Source of the DNA: Streptomyces sp. NBC_00078
Lineage (GTDB): Bacteria > Actinomycetota > Actinomycetes > Streptomycetales > Streptomycetaceae
DNA: 64,000 nucleotides
Assembly: GCF_026343335.1 (NCBI RefSeq)
Contig: NZ_JAPELX010000001.1
Coordinates: 4,402,001 to 4,466,000, forward strand
Direction of reading: 5' to 3'
This document shows positions 34,017 to 43,251 of the stretch, piece by piece; positions within the stretch are counted from its first letter, which is position 1; every line of letters starts with the position of its first letter. Made by a program: the position numbers and the translations under genes. A model generated the notes under the pieces. The model was not told the origin of the DNA. It worked only from the letters and a program-made list of their open reading frames with translations, and ran no database searches.

Positions 34017-34982
34017 GTGACCCCAGACCGCTTCTTCTCCCTGATGCTGCTCCTCGCATCGAGGGATGCCGTGACCACACAGGAACTTGCCTCGGCGCTC
34101 GGGGTGTCCCTTCGAACCATCACCCGGGACCTGAACTGGCTCCGCGACGCCGGTCTGCCGGTGACCGCACAACGGGGCCGCCTCGGAGGCGTGACCATGC
34201 TGGCCGGGTCCGGACCCGACCTCACGCGACTCACACCGGGCGAGCGTGATCACCTGTCGCTCACCGGGCTGGACGAGAAGCAACGTGCGGAGCTCGACGC
34301 ATCGGTCGAAAGCCGGCGAGCGCTCTCCAAGATCGCCGCTGCACAGCCACGTCGGGTTGATGAGCTCCTGCCGCTCACCGACGTCGTGCACGTGGACAGC
34401 CGTCCCTGGCTCCAGGCCCGTGCTTCCGGCACGACTCCGGCTTCACTGATTGGCCTGGTGCGGCGAGGTCGCCGGCTACGGATCGAGTACGACAGCCCAC
34501 GCGAGTCACGCTCACGCGACCTGGTCGTGGATCCCTACGGGCTGTTCGCCAAGGCCGGCACCTGGTACCTCGTCGCCGACTGTGCCCGAGTGCCACGGGT
34601 GTACCGACTCGAACGGATCACGGCGTGGAAAGAAGTCGACCAGCCACGACGGATCCGCGAGAACCAGACCCTGGCCACCGTCGCCGCAGCGCTCGTTGAT
34701 CAGTGGGAACACAACCATGCGATAGAGGTCAGCGCCACCATCGACAAGACCCAGATCGAGCGAGCGCGACGGATCTTTGGCCAACGACTCGTCCGGGACG
34801 GCCATGAGGAATCCGCCACCGGCCACAAGGTGACGATCCGCTTCCTGCATCTGGAGGACGTGCGAGCACTGCTGCCGTTCGGGAGCACCATCACCGTGCA
34901 CGGCCCCACCGAAGCCAGGGCTCACCTCCGTGACCTCGCCACCCGCCTTGCCCACCACTATGCGCCGTCACCAACGGCCTGA
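34017..34982 (+). CDS. YafY-type HTH/WYL transcriptional regulator
   Basis: 321-aa regulator. N-terminal winged helix (residues about 3-60: DRFFSLMLLLASRDAVTTQE; LGVSLRTITRDLNWLRDAG), a WYL domain at about 140-215 (RRLRIEYDSPR; PYGLFAKAGTWYLVADC) and a WCX-type C-terminal extension to 318. The WYL core reads TWYLVADC. GTG 34017. Divergent from the VOC gene, whose expression it likely controls in response to an unknown ligand. Confidence 0.9.
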   Translation: MTPDRFFSLMLLLASRDAVTTQELASALGVSLRTITRDLNWLRDAGLPVTAQRGRLGGVTMLAGSGPDLTRLTPGERDHLSLTGLDEKQRAELDASVESRRALSKIAAAQPRRVDELLPLTDVVHVDSRPWLQARASGTTPASLIGLVRRGRRLRIEYDSPRESRSRDLVVDPYGLFAKAGTWYLVADCARVPRVYRLERITAWKEVDQPRRIRENQTLATVAAALVDQWEHNHAIEVSATIDKTQIERARRIFGQRLVRDGHEESATGHKVTIRFLHLEDVRALLPFGSTITVHGPTEARAHLRDLATRLAHHYAPSPTA

Positions 34983-35334
34983 CCCGCAACAACTAGTCAC
35001 CGCCGCCGCCCACCTCCACTCGACGACGGAGTCCGGCACAGCGCTCCGAAGCCTGCGAAGCAGTGCGAGGGGCGCAAAAGGAAGGGGCCCGGGAGGCGAT
35101 GGTGAAGCTGAGGAAGTCGATCATCCGCGTCACCCCGGAGAAGTCCGGAGAAGTGGGGACCGGTGGCCACCGGCGGGTTCCCGGCCCGATTGGCTTCGCC
35201 GGACGCCTGAGGTCTCGGGGAGGCCGGTCATGGGGCGGCTGCCGGTCGTGGAGCGGCTGCCGGTCGTACGGGGCTGATCGCGCCCGCGTGGCTGAGCCGC
35301 ATTTCGACACAGGCCCGCGCCCCTTGGGGGCGTT
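34983..35334. other. Junction region with PPOX 3' duplicate and short repeats
   Basis: No intact gene. 35090-35184 repeats the PPOX gene 3' end. 35232-35266 holds two copies of a GAGCGGCTGCCGGTCGT-like unit. Confidence 0.5.
35090..35184 (+). pseudogene. Duplicate 3' end of the PPOX gene
   Basis: Nearly identical to 33178-33263 (GGAGGCGATGGTGAAG, GTCGATCATCCGCGTCACC, GGTGGCCACCGGCGGGTTCC). It carries a 9-10-bp internal tandem duplication (CCGGAGAAGT twice, near 35135-35153) that breaks the frame. With the intact 3' end at 33178 it brackets a ~1.8-kb segment containing the transposase remnant, VOC and WYL genes. Confidence 0.8.
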
Positions 35335-36096
35335 TCAGCTGCCGGACCGTTCCACCATCGCCTCGATGCCCGCCACCAGCAGGTCCAGGGCGAAGGTGAA
35401 GTCCCGCTCCCGCATCTCCTGCACCGTGTCGCCGCCGCGGGCCTCCATGACGTCGGCCGCCTCGTGGATGACCGCGGCGGCCTCGGGTGCCCGGGTCACC
35501 GCGCTCATCGCGTGCTGGAAGTACTCGTCCTGGCTCATGCCCGCGGCCGCGCACCGGGCGATGAAGTGGCCCTCGATGGTGCCGTAGCCGTACACGAACT
35601 GGAAGACGGCCGAGAGGGCACCCGACAGACCGTGCACGGGCAGGCCCGTGTTGCGGACGACCCGCTGGACCACGAGCGAGAAGGCCAGCGAGTTCGGGCC
35701 GATGTTGAGGAAGGTGCCGGCCAGCGGGGACAGCCAGGGGTGGCGGACCAGGAGGGTGCGGTACTCGCGGGCCAGGGCGCGCAGCTGGTCCCGCCAGTCC
35801 TCGTCGCCGTCCGGGTCCGGCAGGTTCAGTTCGCCGAAGGCGGCGTCCAGGGCGAGCTCCAGGAGATCGTCCTTGGTGTCGACGTACCAGTAGACGGACA
35901 TCGCGGTGACGTTCAGCTCGGCGGCCAGCCGGCGCATCGAGAACTTGACGAGCCCCTCCGCGTCCAGGAGGCGGACGGTCACCTCGGTGATCCGGTCGCG
36001 GTCGAGACCCGACGGCTGACCGCCGCGACCGCCCCGGCGGACCTTGCCCTCCAGCCACACACTGGTCCGCGCCGCACGCTCGGCTGCCCTCACCAT
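35335..36096 (-). CDS. TetR-family regulator (TetR_C-type ligand domain)
   Basis: 253-aa regulator. The N-terminal helix-turn-helix is at about 32-78 (RITEVTVRLLDAEGLVKFSM; LAAELNVTAMSVYWYVDTKDDL), followed by a C-terminal ligand domain like that of classical TetR (LVRHPWLSPLAGTFLNIGPN). ATG 36096 has AGGAAGG 7 nt upstream. It follows the MFS gene by 64 bp on the same strand, so the two form an operon. The perfect operator at 37695-37725 overlaps the MFS start and is the probable target. Confidence 0.9.
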   Translation of the reverse strand: MVRAAERAARTSVWLEGKVRRGGRGGQPSGLDRDRITEVTVRLLDAEGLVKFSMRRLAAELNVTAMSVYWYVDTKDDLLELALDAAFGELNLPDPDGDEDWRDQLRALAREYRTLLVRHPWLSPLAGTFLNIGPNSLAFSLVVQRVVRNTGLPVHGLSGALSAVFQFVYGYGTIEGHFIARCAAAGMSQDEYFQHAMSAVTRAPEAAAVIHEAADVMEARGGDTVQEMRERDFTFALDLLVAGIEAMVERSGS

Positions 36097-36160
36097 TGGC
36101 GCACCTTCCTCGACTTCGGTCACTGATCAAGATGCTAGGTGGCAGCTTCGCCTACACCGG

Positions 36161-37690
36161 CTACCGGGCCACCGCCATCTGCGAGTCTGCCCGCTCCGCC
36201 CTGCGCAACAACGCGGCCGCCAACAACCCACCGAGCAGCACGGCCAGCGCCCCCACCAACAGACTGGTCTCCAGCCCGGCGGAGAACGCGTCGCTGATAC
36301 GTCCCTTCTCCCGCGCCGACCCCGCGGCCGCAAGGGCTGCGGGCAGCGAGGACGCGGCGACGGAAATCCCCGCCGCGAACCGGGAGTTGAGCACCGCCCC
36401 GAGCACGGCCACCCCCAGACCGCTGCCGAACTCGGCCACCGTCCCGTTGACCCCGGCCCCGCTCCCCGCCTTCTCCACGGGAATCGCGCTCATGATCGCG
36501 TGCGCCATGGCAGGGCTCGCGACCGCGCCACCGGCGCCGATGAGCAGCAGGCCGAGCAGGGTTCCCGGATAGCCCTGGTCGGCCAGCGTGGCGATGGCGA
36601 CCAGGCCCGCCGACATCAGCACCATGCCCAGGCCGATCGCGACGGGCGTGCCGAGCTTCGCCGTCCACCTCGCCGACAGGCCGGTGAAGTTGAGGGCGAC
36701 GATGGTGAGCGCGAGCGGCGCGGTGCGCAGGCCTGCCTCCAGGGGGCCGTATCCGAGGACGAACTGCAGGTGCTGGGTGAGCAGGAACAGCGAGCCGCCC
36801 ATGCCGAAGGCGATGAGCACCGCGCCGGCGACGGCGCCCGTGAACCGGCGGTTGCTGAAGAAGTGCAGGTCGAGCATGGGGTACGGGATCCTGCTCTCCC
36901 AGTAGGCGAACAGGCAGAGCACGACCAGCGCCACCGCCGCGCTCAGCAGCACCCGTCCCGACGTCCAGCCGTGCGACGGGCCCGAGATGATCGCGAAGAC
37001 CAGTGAGCTCATGCCGATCGTGGACAGCAGCGCGCCGAACAGGTCGGGGCGGTCACCCCGGGGGTTTTTCGACTCGGGGACCAGGGCGGCGACCGCCACC
37101 AGGCCCAGCGCCGCCACCGGCAGGTTGATCAGGAAGATCGCGCCCCACCAGAAGTGGTTCAGCATGAAGCCGCCGAGCAGCGGGCCGACCGCGAAGCCGA
37201 GGGAGTTGACGGCGGCCCAGACGCCGATCGCCCTCGGCCGCTCCTCGGGCGTGAAGATCTGCATCGCCACCGCGAGCGTGGTCGTCATCAGCAGCGCGCC
37301 GCCGACGCCCATGCCGGCGCGTGCGGCGATCAGTTGGCCCGTGGATCCGGCCAGGCCCGCCACCAGGGAGCCGGTGCCGAACAGGGCCAGCCCCGCCACC
37401 AGCATTTTCTTACGGCCGTAACGGTCGGCCGCGCTGCCCGCGGTGAGCAGCAGGCCGGACTGGACGAGGGAGTACGCGTTGATCATCCACTGAATGTCGG
37501 ACGTGGCCGCGCCCAGCTCCCTGGTGAGGGAAGGGATCGCCACGTTCAGGACGGTGTTGTCGAGCAGCACGGTGAGCTGCGCCAGACAGATGACACCGAG
37601 GATCAGCCAGCGCTGGGGGTGACCCTCGGGTCGGCCTTGGGGTCGGCCTTGGGGTCGGCCTTGGGGTCGGCCTTGGGGGGACGTCGTCAT
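36161..37690 (-). CDS. DHA2-type MFS drug exporter
   Basis: 509-aa 14-helix EmrB/QacA-type transporter: LTVLLDNTVLNVAIPSLTRE (motif D1), GSAADRYGRKKMLV (motif A), ARAGMGVGGALLMTTT. The N-terminus carries four QGRP repeats (residues about 5-20), encoded by a 12-bp tandem repeat at 37629-37676. ATG 37690 is chosen, with GTG 37699 as a longer option; no good ribosome site is seen. Operator IR 37695-37725 covers the start region. Probably exports a toxic compound sensed by the downstream TetR. Confidence 0.9.
   Translation of the reverse strand: MTTSPQGRPQGRPQGRPQGRPEGHPQRWLILGVICLAQLTVLLDNTVLNVAIPSLTRELGAATSDIQWMINAYSLVQSGLLLTAGSAADRYGRKKMLVAGLALFGTGSLVAGLAGSTGQLIAARAGMGVGGALLMTTTLAVAMQIFTPEERPRAIGVWAAVNSLGFAVGPLLGGFMLNHFWWGAIFLINLPVAALGLVAVAALVPESKNPRGDRPDLFGALLSTIGMSSLVFAIISGPSHGWTSGRVLLSAAVALVVLCLFAYWESRIPYPMLDLHFFSNRRFTGAVAGAVLIAFGMGGSLFLLTQHLQFVLGYGPLEAGLRTAPLALTIVALNFTGLSARWTAKLGTPVAIGLGMVLMSAGLVAIATLADQGYPGTLLGLLLIGAGGAVASPAMAHAIMSAIPVEKAGSGAGVNGTVAEFGSGLGVAVLGAVLNSRFAAGISVAASSLPAALAAAGSAREKGRISDAFSAGLETSLLVGALAVLLGGLLAAALLRRAERADSQMAVAR
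37629..37676 (-). repeat. 12-bp tandem repeat in the MFS gene
   Basis: Four copies of TCGGCCTTGGGG encode the QGRP-QGRP-QGRP-QGRP cytoplasmic tail. Copy number changes keep the frame, so only tail length varies. Confidence 0.8.
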
Positions 37691-37694
37691 GCCA

Positions 37695-37725
37695 TACACC
37701 GTATAGCTGGGTGCTATACGGTGTA
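37695..37725. promoter_or_regulatory. Perfect TetR-type operator
   Basis: 12-bp perfect inverted repeat TACACCGTATAG / CTATACGGTGTA with a 7-nt spacer. It lies just upstream of the MFS ATG, overlapping its expected promoter. Best candidate for the site of the operon-encoded TetR regulator. Confidence 0.8.
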
Positions 37726-37787
37726 CAACACTTTGTTCGGTGCCCGTTCCTCGCGCTCGGTGCCCGTCTCCCTACGTCAGCTGCTCT

Positions 37788-39974
37788 TCAGCTGCTCGCC
37801 TTCTGCGTCAGGTCGTAGAAGGTGGACGAACCCGCCGTCACCTTCTTGAAGTTCTTCTCGACCCACGAGGTGATCTGCGAGGACGTGCCCTTGCTGCTGC
37901 CTCTGCCGCCCATGCCGCCTCCGGTGCCGGAGGAGATGAAGTAGTGGATCCTGCCCTCCGCCACGTACTTCTTGAACTGGGCCGGCGTCGGGGACGGGTC
38001 GGTGCCGTTGAAGCCGCCGATCGCCATCACCGGGTCGCCGGTGGAGAGCTGGTAGCTCGCCGCGTTCTGCGCGCCGATGGCCGCCGCGACCCAGGTGTAC
38101 TTGGCCGAGTCCGTCTCCAGCAGCTTCTTGGCCCCGGCGGAGACGCTCGCACCGTTCAGCAGGCCGCCGACGCCACCGCCGCCGCCCCTGCCGTCGCCCC
38201 TCTGCCGGCTCTGGCTGTTGCCGTTCTGGCCCGGCATACCGCCGCCGGGGAAGCCGTTGCCCTGCTGGTTCCAACCCTGTCCCTGGGGGCCGGCGTTGCC
38301 GTTCTGCCGGTTCTGGCCCGGCATGCCACCGAAGCCGCCACCGAAGCCGCCCCGGCCCCCGCCACCTCCACGCGGCCCGCCCATCATGCTCGCGCCCGCC
38401 GGACCGGCGGTCGGGATGGAGCCGGTGTGTGCGGAGCCGACCGTGCTCAGCGTGTACGCCGTCGGACCGGCCAGCGCCGCCACGATGCTCAGGGCTGCCG
38501 CGCCGAGGGCCAGCCGCCGGGTGATACGGCCCGCGAAGATCAGGCCGAGCGCACCGGCCAGACCGCCGACCAGGACCAGCCACTTCAGCCAGGGCAGGTA
38601 GGAGGAGGTGCGGTTGAGCAGGACGTAACCCCAGGCGGAGGCCGCGACGACCGCGCCCGCGAGAGTGATCGACGCCCATGTCTCGCGCCGCTTCTCCCAC
38701 AGGATGCCCGCGCCCATACCGACCACGGCGGCGATGTAGGGGGCGAGAGCGACCGTGTAGTACTGGTGGAAGATGCCGGCCATGTAGCTGAAGACGATCG
38801 CGGTGCTCAGCAGCGAGCCGCCCCACACCAGGAACGAACCGCGGGTCACCGACGTCCGCTTGAGCTTGCGGGTGGCCACCAGGCCGCCGACGAGCAGGAC
38901 CAGCGCGGCCGGCAGCAGCCACGAGATCTGGCCGCCGATCTGGGAGTCGAACATCCGGTTCCAGCCGGTCTCGCCCCACATGCCGGTGCCCGTGCCGCCG
39001 CCACCGCCACCGACGCTGCCGGTCTCGTCGCCGCTCAGGCGGCCGAGGCCGTTGTAGCCGAAGGTCAGCTCCAGGAAGGAGTTGTTCTGCGAGCCGCCGA
39101 TGTACGGGCGGGAGGACGCGGGCCACAGCTCGACGATCGCGACCCACCAGCCGCCCGCGACGACCAGCGCGACCGTCGCCGCCGCCAGCTGCCCGAACCG
39201 CTTCTTCAGCGACACCGGGGCGCAGACCGCGTACACGACGGCCAGCGACGGGAGGATCAGGAAGGCCTGAAGGGTCTTGCCGAGGAAGGCGAAACCGATC
39301 GCGACACCGGCCCACACCAGCCACTTCGTACGGCCGTCCTCGATGGCGCGGACCACGAAGCAGCAGGCGACCGACATCAGCAGCGCCAGCATCGCGTCTG
39401 GGTTGTTGAACCGGAACATCAGCGCGGCGACGGGGGTGAGCGCGAGCACGGCGCCCGCGATCAGGCCGGCCGCGGGGCTGAACCGGCGGCGCACGGAGGC
39501 GTAGACGACCGCGACCGTGCCGACGCCCATGAGGACCTCGGGGGTGAGGATCGCCCACGAGTTCAGACCGAAGACGCGGACCGAGATCTCCATCGGCCAC
39601 AGGAAGGCCGAGGGCTTGTCGACGGTGATCGCGTTGGCCGCGTCCAGCGACCCGAAGAACATCGCCTTCCAGGACCTGCTGCCCGCCTGGACGGCCGCCG
39701 AGTAGAAGGAGTTGGAGTAGCCGGAGGCGCTCAGGTTGTAGAGGTAGAGCAGGGCGGTCGCCAGGAGCAGGCCCCAGAACGCGGGGCGCGCCCAGCGGGG
39801 GTCCTCGGGGCGCCCGCGCCACAGTCTGCGCACAAAAGGCAGCCGGGGCTCACCCGCCTGGGGAGCCGTGGGGGCCACCGGTTCCGGTACCGCCGTGGTC
39901 ACGGGTGCCGGCCCCCAGGACGAGGGACCCTGGTCATCCGCCTGATGGGCCGACCGGTCGTAGTGGGTGGTCAT
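37788..39974 (-). CDS. GT39/ArnT-type membrane glycosyltransferase (YkcB-like)
   Basis: 728-aa integral membrane enzyme. After a ~55-residue cytoplasmic tail come about 12 membrane helices (residues 65-510) with the PMT/ArnT-type first loop (GYSNSFYSAAVQAGSRSWKA; ITVDKPSAFLWPM). Then a Gly/Gln/Asn-rich extracellular linker (about 545-620) and a compact C-terminal domain (TYTWVAAAIGAQNAAS-like; FNGTDPSPTPAQFKKYV; IHYFISS) typical of YkcA/B-like transferases. Such enzymes move a sugar from a polyprenyl-phosphate carrier to an envelope acceptor. It overlaps the GT2-GtrA gene by 4 bp, a YkcB/YkcC-like pairing. Confidence 0.9.
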   Translation of the reverse strand: MTTHYDRSAHQADDQGPSSWGPAPVTTAVPEPVAPTAPQAGEPRLPFVRRLWRGRPEDPRWARPAFWGLLLATALLYLYNLSASGYSNSFYSAAVQAGSRSWKAMFFGSLDAANAITVDKPSAFLWPMEISVRVFGLNSWAILTPEVLMGVGTVAVVYASVRRRFSPAAGLIAGAVLALTPVAALMFRFNNPDAMLALLMSVACCFVVRAIEDGRTKWLVWAGVAIGFAFLGKTLQAFLILPSLAVVYAVCAPVSLKKRFGQLAAATVALVVAGGWWVAIVELWPASSRPYIGGSQNNSFLELTFGYNGLGRLSGDETGSVGGGGGGTGTGMWGETGWNRMFDSQIGGQISWLLPAALVLLVGGLVATRKLKRTSVTRGSFLVWGGSLLSTAIVFSYMAGIFHQYYTVALAPYIAAVVGMGAGILWEKRRETWASITLAGAVVAASAWGYVLLNRTSSYLPWLKWLVLVGGLAGALGLIFAGRITRRLALGAAALSIVAALAGPTAYTLSTVGSAHTGSIPTAGPAGASMMGGPRGGGGGRGGFGGGFGGMPGQNRQNGNAGPQGQGWNQQGNGFPGGGMPGQNGNSQSRQRGDGRGGGGGVGGLLNGASVSAGAKKLLETDSAKYTWVAAAIGAQNAASYQLSTGDPVMAIGGFNGTDPSPTPAQFKKYVAEGRIHYFISSGTGGGMGGRGSSKGTSSQITSWVEKNFKKVTAGSSTFYDLTQKASS

Positions 39975-41530
39975 CGGGAGTCCCTCGGATCGTTGTCGGT
40001 CGGGCGCACCGGCTGCAGATGCACGGGGGCGTCCTCCCAGCTGCGGTCCGCGACTTCACCGGCGCGGAACGGGTTCGTCTGGTGCCTCTCCTGCACGGCC
40101 GGCTGTGTGGCCGGGCGCTGCGGAAGCGGGGGCGGCGGTAGCGGGGGCTGCTGTAGCGGGGGCTGCGACCCGTACGACTGCTGCAGGAACTGCTGGTTCT
40201 GCGGGTACTGCCGGCTCTGCGGGTTCGCGGCCATGACGTACGTCGGCGAGGACGGGTCGTACGCGGCCACCGCGGTGGACTGCCGGCCGTCGCTCCGGTC
40301 GGGGAAGACCCACGCGCGGAAGAGGAGGAAGCGCAGCACCGTCGCCGCGAGGTTGGCGGCGATGAGGACGGCCAGCTCGGTGGAGTGCGCGGGGTCGGCC
40401 GTCGCCACGTTCAGGGCGGCGAGCGAGCCGCTGGTCAGGGCGAGGCCGATGCCGAACACGACCAGGCCCTGCGCCTGATGCCGGACGGCGGCGCCGCTGC
40501 CGCGTACCCCGAAGGTGAGCCGCCGGTTGGCCGCCGTGTTGGCGACGGCGGACACCAGCAGGGCCAGCGCGTTGGCGAGCTGCGAGCCGCCGAACTGGCG
40601 GAAGCCGCTGTAGAGAACGAGATAGAAGAGGGTCGACAGACCGCCGACGACACAGAACCCGACGAGCTGGCGGGCCAGCCCCTTCGGTACGTCCTGGATC
40701 TCGCGGTCGCGCGGGTCGTCGCCGAACGGCCGGGTGATCCGGTCCAGCGGCAGCGACCCGGTGGCCAGGGCCTTGCCCACGCGCCACACCCCCTTGAGGT
40801 CCTCGGTCGCCGTCTTCACGATGTGGACGGTGGAGTCCGGGTCGTCGACCCAGTCGACAGGCACTTCGTGGATACGGAGCCCCGCGCGCTCGGCGATGAC
40901 CAGCATCTCGGTGTCGAAGAACCAGCCGGTGTCCTCGACCATCGGCAGCAGCACCTGCGCGACGTCACGCCGTATCGCCTTGAAGCCGCACTGCGCGTCG
41001 GAGAAGCGTGCCTGCAGCGAGCCGCGCAGGATGAGGTTGTAGGCCCGGCTGATGAACTCCCGCTTGGGACCGCGTACGACGCGGGACGAGCGGGCCAGCC
41101 GGGAGCCGATCGCCAGGTCCGAGTGACCCGAGATCAGCGGCGCCACCAGCGGCAGCAGCGCGTTGAGGTCGGTGGAGAGGTCCACGTCCATGTAGGCGAG
41201 GATCGGCGCCTTGGAAGCGGACCACACCGTCCGCAGGGCCCGGCCCCGGCCCTTCTGCTCCAGTCGGAAGTGGGAGACCTCGGGGATCTCCTCCTCCAGC
41301 CGTGCCGCCACCAGCGGGGTGGTGTCCGTCGACGCGTTGTCCGCGATCGTGATGCGGAAGGCGTACGGGAACGTGCGCTTGAGGTGGTCATGCAGTCTCA
41401 GCACACACGGTTGGAGGTCCTTCTCCTCGTTGTGGACCGGGATTACCACGTCCAGGACAGGCGTACCGGCGTCGCCGGCCGGGAGGTGCTCCCTCGTCGG
41501 CAGGGTGCCGGGAGAACAGTCGGTTCGCAT
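39971..41530 (-). CDS. GT2 glycosyltransferase fused to GtrA-like membrane domain (YkcC-like)
   Basis: 519-aa protein. Residues about 25-270 are a DPM1-like GT2 domain (VLDVVIPVHNEEKDL; IADNASTDTT; AYMDVDLSTDL with the D-x-D; AQCGFKAIRRD). About 295-425 is a four-helix GtrA domain (LVGFCVVGGLSTLFYLVLY; AANRRLTFG; LLFRAWVFPD). The tail is Gln/Pro-rich. It makes and flips polyprenyl-phospho-sugars, the donor for the GT39 enzyme. ATG 41530 begins 15 bp after the kinase stop; 4-bp overlap with GT39. Confidence 0.9.
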   Translation of the reverse strand: MRTDCSPGTLPTREHLPAGDAGTPVLDVVIPVHNEEKDLQPCVLRLHDHLKRTFPYAFRITIADNASTDTTPLVAARLEEEIPEVSHFRLEQKGRGRALRTVWSASKAPILAYMDVDLSTDLNALLPLVAPLISGHSDLAIGSRLARSSRVVRGPKREFISRAYNLILRGSLQARFSDAQCGFKAIRRDVAQVLLPMVEDTGWFFDTEMLVIAERAGLRIHEVPVDWVDDPDSTVHIVKTATEDLKGVWRVGKALATGSLPLDRITRPFGDDPRDREIQDVPKGLARQLVGFCVVGGLSTLFYLVLYSGFRQFGGSQLANALALLVSAVANTAANRRLTFGVRGSGAAVRHQAQGLVVFGIGLALTSGSLAALNVATADPAHSTELAVLIAANLAATVLRFLLFRAWVFPDRSDGRQSTAVAAYDPSSPTYVMAANPQSRQYPQNQQFLQQSYGSQPPLQQPPLPPPPLPQRPATQPAVQERHQTNPFRAGEVADRSWEDAPVHLQPVRPTDNDPRDSR

Positions 41531-41544
41531 GGCACCGACTCTGG

Positions 41545-43251
41545 TCAAGTGCCCTGTCGCACCCATGTGGTGGCACTGTGATCTGCCTGTGAGTGCGATT
41601 GCCGGTTCGTTTCGGGGGCCGGGCGGGGCATGGCCGGAGCGAGCGCCGGCAGATGCACGGTGAACACCGTGCGACCCGGAACGCTGTCCACGGTCACGGC
41701 ACCGCCGTGCGCGGTCGCGACGGCCTGCACGATCGCAAGCCCGAGGCCCGTCGAGCCGGAGGCACGGGAACGCGAGGAGTCACCACGCGCGAAACGCTCG
41801 AAGACGTGTGGGAGCAACTCCGGTGGAATTCCCTGCCCGTTGTCCTCGACGTCCACGCACATCCAGGGGCCGCGCCGCTGAATGCGTGCGGTGATGGTCG
41901 TGCCGGGAGCGGTGTGCTTGCGGGCGTTGCCCAGCAGGTTGACCAGCACCTGCTGGATCCTGGCCGCGTCCGCGGACACGAGGGCCGGTTCGTCGGGCAG
42001 GTCGAGCCGCCAGTTGTGGTCCATGCCGGCCGCACGGGAGTCGCTGATCGTGTCGACGACCAGCGGGATGAGGTCGGTCTGCTCGAACTGCAACGGCCGT
42101 CCGGAATTCAGCCGGGCGAGCAGCAGCAGATCCTCGACGAGCAGCGTCATCCGGGCCGCCTCGGACTCGATACGGCCGAGGGCGTGGCGCGTGTCCGGGC
42201 CGACCTGCTCTCTGCCGCGTCTGGTCAGCTCGGCGTACCCGCGGATGGACGCCAGGGGTGTCCTCAGCTCATGACTGGCGTCGGCCACGAACTGCCGTAC
42301 CCGCGTCTCGCTCTGCTGACGGGAGTGCAGCGCGGCGTGGACATGGTCCAGCATCCGGTTGAGCGCGGCCCCGACCTGACCGACCTCGGTATGCGGGTCG
42401 GTCTCGGAACCGGGCACCCGCTCGCTGAGGTTCACCTCGCCGGTGTGGAGGGGGAGTTCGGAGACACGGGTGGCGGTGGCGGCGACCTTGCGCAGGGGGC
42501 GGGTGGCTACACCCACGAGGACGTAGCCGGCGATCACGGCGGCGCCCAGGCCGGCGGCGGTGACGCTGACCTCCACGAGGATGAGCGTGTCGATGGTGCT
42601 GTCGGGGACCTTGGTGGGGACGGCGACGTAGTAGCTGCCGTTCTCACTGGTGACGTACTTGGCGATGTACTTGCCCAGTCCGCTGATCTCCACGGTGTGG
42701 ATCCTGCCGTCCTGGGGGACGGTGTTGAGCGAGGTGCGGGCCGCCTCACTGAGGGAGTTGGGGACCATCCCGCTGAGGTCGGTGCTCTCGTCCGATCTCT
42801 CGCCGTACTTGGCGTCGGTGATGTGGCCTTTCTGGAGCTTGGCTATGACGGTGCGCTCCGGCTGGGGTCCGTGTGTGACGAACTCCGTCAGGTTGATGGT
42901 CTGCGCGTTGTACCTCCCGGCAGAGTTCCTGCTGCCGGGGACCAAGTTCCCGATGCCCGGGACCGAGCTCTTGCTGTCGAGGGCCGAACTCTTGCTGCCA
43001 GGGGCCGAGTTCTTGCTGCCAGGGGCGCCGCCGAGTGGTCCGCCGTAGCCTGCCGCCCGCCCGGAGACCTGTTTCAGCTGTTCGTTCAGCTGGCCGTACA
43101 GATGCGACCGCAGCGCCAGCGTCGTGACCGTCCCGATCACCGCACACACGGTGGCGATCAGCACCACAGAAGCGACGACGAGCCGCGCCCGCAGAGTGCG
43201 CGGCTGCCCTACTCGTCGCTTCTGCGTACGCGGGCGGCGCCCTCCGCTCAT
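41545..43251 (-). CDS. HAMP sensor histidine kinase
   Basis: 568-aa sensor kinase. Helix 1 at about 22-47, an extracytoplasmic sensor to about 222 with a low-complexity insert (PGSKNSAPGSKSSALDSKSS, about 77-110), helix 2 at about 223-247, HAMP to about 305, DHp with H327 in DASHELRTPLAS, and a complete ATPase domain (N box LLGNARKHT; G1 VEDNGQGIP; G2 SGSTGLGLAI). It overlaps the response regulator by 4 bp and is followed by the two glycosyltransferase genes, implying control of envelope glycosylation. Confidence 0.93.
   Translation of the reverse strand: MSGGRRPRTQKRRVGQPRTLRARLVVASVVLIATVCAVIGTVTTLALRSHLYGQLNEQLKQVSGRAAGYGGPLGGAPGSKNSAPGSKSSALDSKSSVPGIGNLVPGSRNSAGRYNAQTINLTEFVTHGPQPERTVIAKLQKGHITDAKYGERSDESTDLSGMVPNSLSEAARTSLNTVPQDGRIHTVEISGLGKYIAKYVTSENGSYYVAVPTKVPDSTIDTLILVEVSVTAAGLGAAVIAGYVLVGVATRPLRKVAATATRVSELPLHTGEVNLSERVPGSETDPHTEVGQVGAALNRMLDHVHAALHSRQQSETRVRQFVADASHELRTPLASIRGYAELTRRGREQVGPDTRHALGRIESEAARMTLLVEDLLLLARLNSGRPLQFEQTDLIPLVVDTISDSRAAGMDHNWRLDLPDEPALVSADAARIQQVLVNLLGNARKHTAPGTTITARIQRRGPWMCVDVEDNGQGIPPELLPHVFERFARGDSSRSRASGSTGLGLAIVQAVATAHGGAVTVDSVPGRTVFTVHLPALAPAMPRPAPETNRQSHSQADHSATTWVRQGT

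Noticed and set aside
37740..40478. A 912-codon plus-strand frame opposite the glycosyltransferases
   Set aside because: Shadow of GT39 and GT2-GtrA; no recognisable content.
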